In this document: piece after piece, positions 1 through 5,451 of the stretch | Layout of the letters: every line of letters starts with the position of its first letter | How positions within the stretch are numbered: position 1 is the first letter of the stretch | Assembly: GCA_964542765.1 (NCBI GenBank) | Contig: CAZIVO010000145.1 | Span: forward strand, 1 to 7,144 | DNA from: CAZIVO01 sp964542765 | GTDB lineage: Bacteria > Planctomycetota > UBA1135 > UBA2386 | Length of the DNA: 7,144 bases | Reading direction: 5' to 3' | The notes under the pieces: model-generated | Told to the model about the DNA's origin: nothing | The model's input: the letters and a program-made list of their open reading frames with translations, nothing else | Database searches by the model: none | Position numbers and translations under genes: made by a program

Positions 1-802
1 TGATCTCGGCCGCTGTCGCCGTGACATCCGCGTTCAGATTACCAGTCGATTTCGCGTGGAAAGGCTCATCCACCACGAACCGAAACCGAAAACCCCCGCC
101 GATTCGAATGATGCTCGCGACAACCATCGGATAGCCCTTGCGCAATGCCAGCGTTGCGGCCGCACGCTCGGTGCTGGCAACCTCACCAAAGAAAGGTACG
201 AACACACCCCGTAATCTCTGGTTCTGATCGACCGCCTGTATGCCAACACAACCCCGCTCCATCGCACGGATCAGACCACGGAGCCCCCCTCGTTTGGGAT
301 GAACGTGATAACCAACCTTCTCTCTGTTGCCTCGCACATAGGCCTGCAGCAGAGGATTCTTGAACGCACGGGCGATCGCATGCGACTCGCCATTCAGCTG
401 AGCAGTCGCGATGGCAATCATCTCCCAAGCACCCAGATGTCCGGTCAACAGAAGAAATGGAGACTCGGGAAACTTCTTCGCCTGGTCGCCAAGCTCCACC
501 CTCTCCATGAATCGTCCCTTGTTGACCAGGGGAATGGCGCGGACCATATCCACGCTCACCTTGAATACATTGCCCGTCGCCACACGAGCCAATTTCAACA
601 GCTCGCCATCGCTCTTTCCCGTGGGATAAGCATTGCGTAGCAATCGCAAACCATAGCGCTGGCGACGCGGCGAGCAGCGGAAGTAGATTCTGCCCAGCAT
701 GCTGACAAACCCATAGGCCACCGGATCGGGCACCAGATTGGTGAAGCCGAGGGCCGCACGCAAAACCGCATACTCAAGGCGATCCCGTAACCGCACCCTC
801 AT
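1..802 (-). CDS. LpxL/HtrB-family lipid A late acyltransferase (C-terminus cut by window edge)
   Basis: Reading the minus strand from the ATG at 802 gives 267 open codons that run off the window, so the last few dozen residues are missing (family members are usually about 290-310 residues). The family transfers an acyl chain from acyl-ACP to Kdo2-lipid IVA or a related lysophospholipid at the cytoplasmic face of the inner membrane. The catalytic HX4E motif is visible as His122-Leu-Gly-Ala-Trp-Glu127 after a hydrophobic strand (FLLLTG). Further family marks are Asp192-Gln, the stretch GVFVPFFGE at 199-207 and the run AAATLALRKG at 214-223. The N-terminus has the usual hydrophobic/basic region followed by an R-N-A-Y-P segment at 56-60. 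The start overlaps the lpxK stop as ATGA, which fixes the start and suggests translational coupling. No Shine-Dalgarno is seen. Whether it is the LpxL, LpxM or another acyltransferase of the family cannot be told by eye; the lpxK neighbour favours lipid A. Confidence 0.88.
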   Translation of the reverse strand, partial: MRVRLRDRLEYAVLRAALGFTNLVPDPVAYGFVSMLGRIYFRCSPRRQRYGLRLLRNAYPTGKSDGELLKLARVATGNVFKVSVDMVRAIPLVNKGRFMERVELGDQAKKFPESPFLLLTGHLGAWEMIAIATAQLNGESHAIARAFKNPLLQAYVRGNREKVGYHVHPKRGGLRGLIRAMERGCVGIQAVDQNQRLRGVFVPFFGEVASTERAAATLALRKGYPMVVASIIRIGGGFRFRFVVDEPFHAKSTGNLNADVTATAAEI

Positions 803-1791
803 GCCAAGGCCAGCATCTTTGAGGTCGGCGACTCTTCCATGAAGCTCAGATCGATCCGGAGCACCATCCGCTCCACGCTCGACCCCACAAGCTTGGCCTC
901 GTCCTTCTCGGTGACCAGAAGATGCGCACCCATCCTGCCAGCCCTCGCAGCTGCCTCAGCAAGTTCGTCGGCAGTATGCCGGTGATGGTCTCGGCGGCGG
1001 ATATGTCCTTCAACCACCGCACCGAGTTTCTCGACGGTTGCCTCGAAGGCGGAACTGCGAGCAATCGCCGACAGCAACAACACCTTCGCATCGCGCAGTT
1101 CACTGACAGGGGCCACCTCACCAGACGGCATGAGAACTAGATCGCGGGGCTGATGCGCCGCAAAGAACACCGGCTTTGAGTCCCCTACCACCCGGCGCAC
1201 GATCGCGAGCATTCGCCTGCGACGATCGGTCGAAATCATGTCCGCCCGGGTCAACACGATCAGGTCCGCCCGCCGCAAACCGGACGTGGACTCCCTCAAA
1301 TCTCCGGCAGGCAAGTAACCCCCGCGGCTCCAGGGATACTCCGCATCCAGACAAACGATATCAACATCTCGATGCAGCCGTCTGTGCTGAAAACCGTCAT
1401 CGAGGATCACGAAGTCGACCCCCATCTCTTCCACCAGACGTCCGCCGCCACGAACACGATCAGGATCCTGGACCTGATGCAGGCCGGGAAAGCGCGCAGC
1501 CAGCATCATGCCTTCGTCATTGAGTTCGTCTCCCGCCTCGCGGCCGTATCCCCTCGCGAGCACTCCGGGACAACGGCCCGACTCCTGTGCGAGGCCAATG
1601 AGCCAGCTCACCAGCGGTGTCTTACCCGTGCCCCCGACGGTCAGATTCCCGATCGAAACGACCGGGACGGGGAGGCCATGAATCCTCCGTAGCCCGCGAT
1701 CAAACATGACGTTCCTCGCCCAGGTGGCGGCGACGTAGACCGCCGAAAAGGGCCAAAGACTCTGGCGGAAGACCTCGGTGACGGCACTCAC
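799..1791 (-). CDS. lpxK: Tetraacyldisaccharide 4'-kinase (lipid A 4'-kinase)
   Basis: A 330-residue protein, normal length for LpxK, which phosphorylates the 4' position of the tetraacyl disaccharide 1-phosphate to make lipid IVA at the cytoplasmic side of the inner membrane. The N-terminus has an amphipathic/hydrophobic stretch (about 8-30), then the membrane-proximal P-loop GNLTVGGTGKTP at 48-59, the LARGYGR motif at 78-84, the DDGFQHRR motif at 131-138, PAGDLRE at 161-167, D-H-H at 268-270 and TEKDEAKL at 294-301. The position equivalent to the common G-I-G-N-P segment reads A-I-A-R-S (242-246), a mild divergence. I chose the GTG at 1791 rather than the upstream in-frame ATG at 1908. It gives the family N-terminus, overlaps the fabD stop by four bases (GTGA), and has AGGTGGAG 11 bases upstream; the ATG would need a 39-residue extension inside fabD. 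Its stop overlaps the next gene's ATG. It is the middle gene of a fabD-lpxK-acyltransferase operon. Confidence 0.95.
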   Translation of the reverse strand: MSAVTEVFRQSLWPFSAVYVAATWARNVMFDRGLRRIHGLPVPVVSIGNLTVGGTGKTPLVSWLIGLAQESGRCPGVLARGYGREAGDELNDEGMMLAARFPGLHQVQDPDRVRGGGRLVEEMGVDFVILDDGFQHRRLHRDVDIVCLDAEYPWSRGGYLPAGDLRESTSGLRRADLIVLTRADMISTDRRRRMLAIVRRVVGDSKPVFFAAHQPRDLVLMPSGEVAPVSELRDAKVLLLSAIARSSAFEATVEKLGAVVEGHIRRRDHHRHTADELAEAAARAGRMGAHLLVTEKDEAKLVGSSVERMVLRIDLSFMEESPTSKMLALA

Positions 1792-2702
1792 TCGCGTAGC
1801 GACTCCACCTCTTCGGCAGTCGTCGCAGCGACCGTCTCGACTCCCTCCACACCATGGGCCCGCGCGATCTGTGTGACCATGCGAATCAGGACCGGCTTCG
1901 GCCCACACTCGATGAACCGGCGCACGCCAGCCTCGAGCATTCGTTCGACGCTGGCCTGCCAGAGAACAGAGCCCGAAAACTGTCTCTTCAACGCATCTCG
2001 CGCCGCATCTGCGGTTGTCACAAGATCAGCGTCCACATTGCAAACCACGCCGAACGCCGGAGCTTTCATTTCGGCCGCATCAAGAACCGTCGCAAAACCC
2101 TCGCCCGCCTCGGTCAGCAAGGACGAGTGGAAAGGCACCGACACGGCCAGACGCATGGCCTTGCGCTCACCAACCAGTTCCACGACCTGATCCATGGCGG
2201 CAACCTCTCCGGACAAAACCACCTGTCCCGGCGCATTCAGGTTGGCCAGATCGCAACGACCGCGATCCACCTGCTCGACAACCTGCAGCGCTTCTTCCAA
2301 GGTCATCTTCCGGAGCACCACCATCCCCCCCGCCCCAACCGGGACGGCAGCCTGCATCCGGCGAGCGCGCTCGCGGACGAGCTTCAAGGCCTGAGCAAAG
2401 GTGAAGGAACCAGCCGCAGTCAGGGCCGAGTATTCCCCCAGCGAGTGACCAGCCGCGAGGTCAGGAGTCAAACCGAGCGCCCGATAAGCCGCGATCGAAA
2501 CCGCGAGCGTCGCCGGCTGGGTGTTCTCTGTCAGCGAGAGCTTCTCCTCGGGCCCCTCGAAACAGAGCTGTGAAAGGGGTTCGCCAAGGACAGCATCCGC
2601 CTCCTCGAAGGTTTCTCTCGCTTGCGGGAAACGTCGTGCGAGATCGGCACCCATTCCAGCGAACTGGGAACCCTGGCCAGTAAATAGGATGGCGGAACTC
2701 AT
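1788..2702 (-). CDS. fabD: Malonyl-CoA:ACP transacylase
   Basis: A 304-residue protein, the usual FabD size. It moves malonyl from CoA to acyl carrier protein in the cytoplasm, supplying the extender unit for type II fatty acid synthesis. Visible motifs are GQGSQ at 9-13, the nucleophile elbow GHSLGEYSAL at 85-94 with active Ser87, Arg112 (equivalent to the malonate-binding Arg117 of E. coli), the catalytic His192 in VPFHSSLL, Gln241 and the C-terminal ECGP-KPVL segment. In the place of the common N-P-V-R/Q-W motif it reads S-G-S-V-L-W (243-248), an unusual but non-catalytic change. The ATG at 2702 gives the family N-terminus (SSAILFTGQGSQ); an in-frame ATG at 2807 would add 35 residues of unlikely sequence. 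No Shine-Dalgarno precedes 2702. It is the first gene of the minus-strand operon, divergent from the sugar transporter, and not in the common fabH-fabD-fabG-acpP cluster on the side that is visible. Confidence 0.95.
   Translation of the reverse strand: MSSAILFTGQGSQFAGMGADLARRFPQARETFEEADAVLGEPLSQLCFEGPEEKLSLTENTQPATLAVSIAAYRALGLTPDLAAGHSLGEYSALTAAGSFTFAQALKLVRERARRMQAAVPVGAGGMVVLRKMTLEEALQVVEQVDRGRCDLANLNAPGQVVLSGEVAAMDQVVELVGERKAMRLAVSVPFHSSLLTEAGEGFATVLDAAEMKAPAFGVVCNVDADLVTTADAARDALKRQFSGSVLWQASVERMLEAGVRRFIECGPKPVLIRMVTQIARAHGVEGVETVAATTAEEVESLRE
1803..1810 (-). promoter_or_regulatory. Probable ribosome binding site for lpxK
   Basis: On the minus strand AGGTGGAG lies inside the end of fabD, with 11 bases between its GGAG and the GTG at 1791. 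The spacing is slightly long. It is the only Shine-Dalgarno-like element I can find in front of any gene in the window, and it supports the GTG start of lpxK. Confidence 0.4.
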
Positions 2703-2954
2703 CGGGGGAAATGTGTTAACGCCCCGGTAGGCCTCGGGGGAAGGGAAAACGCGATCGCACACCTCCCCATTCCCTCCCGCCGACGGCCAAAGGGAGTGTC
2801 GCGTCACCGCGACCGCTCGGATCGGCCCTTACACGACGTTCCGGAGACTTGGAGTGAAATTCGTCTTAACCCGAGGGCCTGTCCATTCTGTGGCTAGAGA
2901 TCGGGATGAAGGGTGGATGTCTCTGCCTTGCCGTGATGCAATGAAGCCCCGCCC
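2703..2954. promoter_or_regulatory. Divergent intergenic region between fabD and the sugar ABC operon
   Basis: These 252 bases separate two operons that point away from each other, so both promoters and any operator for the transporter should lie here. I see no good sigma-70 -35/-10 pair on either strand. The fabD-proximal half is rich in G/A and C/T tracts around a GCGATCGC palindrome (2751-2758) and contains GTTAAC at 2715-2720. The transporter-proximal part (about 2855-2955) is less GC-biased (GTGAAATTC, TCTTAACC). No open frame here looks like a gene. The role is inferred from gene orientation only. Confidence 0.6.
2736..2776. repeat. Imperfect inverted repeat with GCGATCGC in its loop, upstream of fabD
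   Basis: The left arm GGGAAGGGA (2738-2746) pairs with TCCC (2764-2767) plus TTCCC (2770-2774), leaving a two-base CA bulge at 2768-2769. One more G-C and one G-T pair are possible outward. The apical loop holds the eight-base perfect palindrome GCGATCGC (2751-2758). The structure sits about 34 bases before the fabD start, so it could be an operator or a hairpin in the fabD leader RNA. In GC-rich DNA a chance repeat cannot be excluded. Confidence 0.35.
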
Positions 2955-3941
2955 ATGACCACCATCACTGCCCCAGCATCCATCAAGGTCGCGGCAGCCG
3001 CGTGCTTGCTCTTGGCCTGCCTCTTCGGATGCTCCGATCCTGTTGAAGGTGGGCCCACTGCCGGTCCAAAGCGCGTGATCGGGATCTCGATCATGACATC
3101 GGAGAACCCCTTCTTCGTCGAACTCGCAAAAGCGGCTCAGGACGAAGCAGCCAAGCATGCCTTCGCCGTGGAACTCGTCAGTGGCGACAAGAAGGCCGAA
3201 AATCAGGCCCGTCAGGTCCAGGACTTCATCGCAAAGAAGGTACATGCCATCCTCCTCACACCCTGCAATGCTCAGCTGGTCGGCGCTCCGATCAAGGAAG
3301 CCAACAGGGCGGGTATCCCTGTCTTCACCGCCGACACCGGCTGCCTCGATGCGTCAGCCAAGGTGGTGAGTCACGTCGCCACGAACAACTACTCCGGCGG
3401 CAAGCAAGCCGGTCACGCAATGATCGAGGCGCTGGGTGGCAGAGGTGGCAAGATCTTGATTCTGAGTTTTGACGTTGCCCAATCGTGCTTGGCACGTGTC
3501 AAAGGGTTCCGCGAAGTCGTCGATGCACACAACAAGACCCGGGCTGATGCCCGGATCGAAATCGTGGCGGAGTTGCCTGGCGAGGCCTCGCGCGAACCCA
3601 GCGCCCGGGCCACAGCCGATACCCTCGAGAAAAACGGGGACCTGATCGGCGTGTTCGCGATCAACGACCCCTCCGCCCTGGGGGCAGTCGCCGCGATCGA
3701 AGCGGCCGGCAAGCAGGGCCAGATCAAGGTGATCGGGTTCGACGGCCAGAAGATCGGCAAGCAGGCGATCAAGGAAGGCAAGATCTACGCCGATCCAATC
3801 CAGTTCCCCAAGAAGATGGGACGAATGGTCGTGCAGCAGATGGTCAAGTATTTCGATGGTGAAACGCCGCCACCTCTCATTCCGATCCCAACCTCGCTCT
3901 ACCGGCGCGCTGACGCCGAGAAAGACCCGGACCTGAAGTAG
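2955..3941 (+). CDS. RbsB-like sugar ABC transporter solute-binding lipoprotein
   Basis: A 328-residue type I periplasmic binding protein (Peripla_BP_4/RbsB family) that would capture a sugar outside the inner membrane and deliver it to the permease. A lipoprotein signal peptide is visible: a hydrophobic core at 10-25 and a lipobox LFGC with Cys26 (LLAC ending at Cys22 is an alternative). Against E. coli RbsB from memory, ligand contacts are kept at Asn51, Phe53 and Phe54 (NPFF), Asp127, Arg181, Asn237, Asp263 in GFDG and Gln283. RbsB Asn64, Arg90 and Phe164 are Thr102, Thr128 and Ala211 here. The match VVSH-A--N---GGK-AG is also strong. A ribose-related sugar is therefore likely, but the exact ligand is open. 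Three cysteines lie in the mature domain (104, 130, 178). The ATG at 2955 is the only start giving a signal peptide; the frame closes just upstream, and no Shine-Dalgarno is seen. It is the first gene of the transporter operon, 14 bases before the ATPase. Confidence 0.92.
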   Translation: MTTITAPASIKVAAAACLLLACLFGCSDPVEGGPTAGPKRVIGISIMTSENPFFVELAKAAQDEAAKHAFAVELVSGDKKAENQARQVQDFIAKKVHAILLTPCNAQLVGAPIKEANRAGIPVFTADTGCLDASAKVVSHVATNNYSGGKQAGHAMIEALGGRGGKILILSFDVAQSCLARVKGFREVVDAHNKTRADARIEIVAELPGEASREPSARATADTLEKNGDLIGVFAINDPSALGAVAAIEAAGKQGQIKVIGFDGQKIGKQAIKEGKIYADPIQFPKKMGRMVVQQMVKYFDGETPPPLIPIPTSLYRRADAEKDPDLK

Positions 3942-3955
3942 TCGGGCCGATCGAT

Positions 3956-5449
3956 ATGGATAGACCTGCCGCGCCACCCCTGCTCGACATGGCCGGCATC
4001 AAAAAGTCGTTCCCCGGCGTCCACGCACTGAAGGGTGTCGACCTGCAACTTCACCACGGCGAAGTCTTGGGCCTGATCGGTGAAAATGGTGCTGGCAAGA
4101 GCACCCTGATAAAAGTACTCGGCGGAGCCCACCAACCCGATGCCGGGCAGGTGAAGATCGAGGGCCTTGAGGTAGATCTGCTGTCACCGATTCGGGCTCG
4201 GGATGCCGGGATCGGCGTCATCTACCAGGAGTTCAACCTCGTCCCGGAACTCAGCGTGACGGAAAACATCTTTCTGGGATGCGAACTCACCCGATCGAAA
4301 ATGATCGATCGAGTCGCCGAGCAGCAAAGAGCCGAAGCCTTGTTCGCAAAACTCCAGATGAGCATCGACGTCAACGCGCCATGCCACTCTCTGAGCATCG
4401 CTGAACGCCAAGTCGTCGAGATCGCCAAGGCCTTGGTGACCGATGTGAAGATCCTGGTGATGGACGAACCGACGGCGACCTTGACGACGAGGGAGGTCGA
4501 GAGCTTGCTGGCGATGATCCGCGAACTCATCGCCGAAGGCATCGGCATCATCTACGTCAGCCATCGGTTGGACGAGATCGTCGAGATCTCGGATCGGGTC
4601 ATGGTTTTGCGCGATGGCGAGCAGGCGGCCACTCGACCGATCGAGGCGATCGCCAGACACGAGATGATCGAGTTGATGGTCGGCCGCTCGGTGGAGCAGG
4701 AGTTCCCCAAGCATCGCCATGAAATTGGTCAACCTCGCCTGCGGGTCGAGAACCTTCACCGAGGCACCAAGGTGCGCGGAGTCAGTTTTGAAGTCCACGC
4801 CGGTGAAATCCTCGGAATCACGGGGTTGGTAGGCGCAGGACGGACCGAAACCGCGCGATTGATCGCCGGCGCTGACCCGATGGACGAGGGCCGGATCTAC
4901 CTCGATGGCAAGCAGATCAACTTGAGCGGGCCGCGCGATGCGATCCGCGCGGGGATCGGCCTCTTGACCGAGGACCGCGGCGGCCAAGGGCTCGTCCTCG
5001 CGCATCCGATCCTCGCCAATTTCGGCCTTCCGAACCTCGACGGATTCTGTCACGGCCCGGTCTTGATCCCGAGCCGCGAGCGCAAGGCTTTCGTCCGTTA
5101 CGCGGACAAGCTACGTGTGGCTGCCCAACCGGATCAGGCCGCGGCGACACTGAGCGGTGGCAATCAACAAAAGGTCGTGCTCGCGAAGTGGCTGCAGCGT
5201 GACTGTGATGTCCTGGTCATCGATGAACCCACCCGCGGCATCGACGTCGGTGCGCGCTACGAGTTCTACCTTCTGATCAACGAACTGGCGGCTCAGGGCA
5301 AGGCCATCGTGTTGATCAGTTCGGAACTCCCCGAAGTCCTGGGAATGGCGGATCGGATCCTGGTCATGCGACTTGGGTGCGTGACGGGCGAGATCGAAGA
5401 TGTCGCCAACGCCACTCAAGAACAGATCATGGAGTTGGCCATTCACTGA
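3956..5449 (+). CDS. RbsA/MglA/XylG-type sugar ABC transporter ATP-binding protein (two ABC domains)
   Basis: A 497-residue cytoplasmic ATPase with two tandem ABC domains, the normal length and architecture for CUT2-family sugar importers; it powers uptake through the adjacent permease. Domain 1 has Walker A GENGAGKS at 42-49, the Q-loop Gln91 in IYQEFNLVP, a degenerate signature LSIAERQ at 146-152, Walker B with DEP at 170-172 and the switch His203 in YVSHRLDEI. Domain 2 has the family-typical degenerate P-loop GLVGAGRTE at 290-298, where Arg296 stands for the Walker A Lys. It also has LTEDR at 337-341, the canonical signature LSGGNQQKV at 399-407 and Walker B DEPTRGIDVG at 423-432. The second P-loop change is normal for RbsA/MglA and not a sign of decay. 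It starts 14 bases after the binding protein and ends two bases before the permease start. No Shine-Dalgarno is visible (the upstream sequence is GGGCCGATCGAT). Confidence 0.96.
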   Translation: MDRPAAPPLLDMAGIKKSFPGVHALKGVDLQLHHGEVLGLIGENGAGKSTLIKVLGGAHQPDAGQVKIEGLEVDLLSPIRARDAGIGVIYQEFNLVPELSVTENIFLGCELTRSKMIDRVAEQQRAEALFAKLQMSIDVNAPCHSLSIAERQVVEIAKALVTDVKILVMDEPTATLTTREVESLLAMIRELIAEGIGIIYVSHRLDEIVEISDRVMVLRDGEQAATRPIEAIARHEMIELMVGRSVEQEFPKHRHEIGQPRLRVENLHRGTKVRGVSFEVHAGEILGITGLVGAGRTETARLIAGADPMDEGRIYLDGKQINLSGPRDAIRAGIGLLTEDRGGQGLVLAHPILANFGLPNLDGFCHGPVLIPSRERKAFVRYADKLRVAAQPDQAAATLSGGNQQKVVLAKWLQRDCDVLVIDEPTRGIDVGARYEFYLLINELAAQGKAIVLISSELPEVLGMADRILVMRLGCVTGEIEDVANATQEQIMELAIH

Positions 5450-5451
5450 TC

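Noticed and set aside
1854..2573. A 239-codon open frame on the plus strand opposite fabD
   Set aside because: It is antisense to fabD, rich in Arg, His and Gln, without motifs or a ribosome binding site; a compositional shadow.
2751..2758. GCGATCGC as a cyanobacterial HIP1 element
   Set aside because: A single intergenic copy is not evidence for HIP1, and nothing else in the window points to cyanobacteria.
2829..3245. A 138-codon minus-strand open frame crossing from the binding protein into the intergenic region
   Set aside because: Most of it is antisense to the signal peptide and N-lobe coding sequence, and the intergenic part shows no family features or ribosome binding site.
3354..3977. 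A 207-codon minus-strand open frame opposite the binding protein gene
   Set aside because: It is fully antisense to a well-supported gene and has no recognisable domain.
4820..4850. Second P-loop of the ATPase lacks the Walker A lysine
   Set aside because: The GLVGAGRTE form is the normal state of the second domain in RbsA/MglA/XylG proteins, not a defect.
4184..5053. A 289-codon open frame on the minus strand opposite the ATPase gene
   Set aside because: It lies entirely antisense to a gene with clear ABC motifs, and its residues are rich in Asp, Arg, His and Leu as expected for an antisense reading of GC-biased codons. No domain was recognised.
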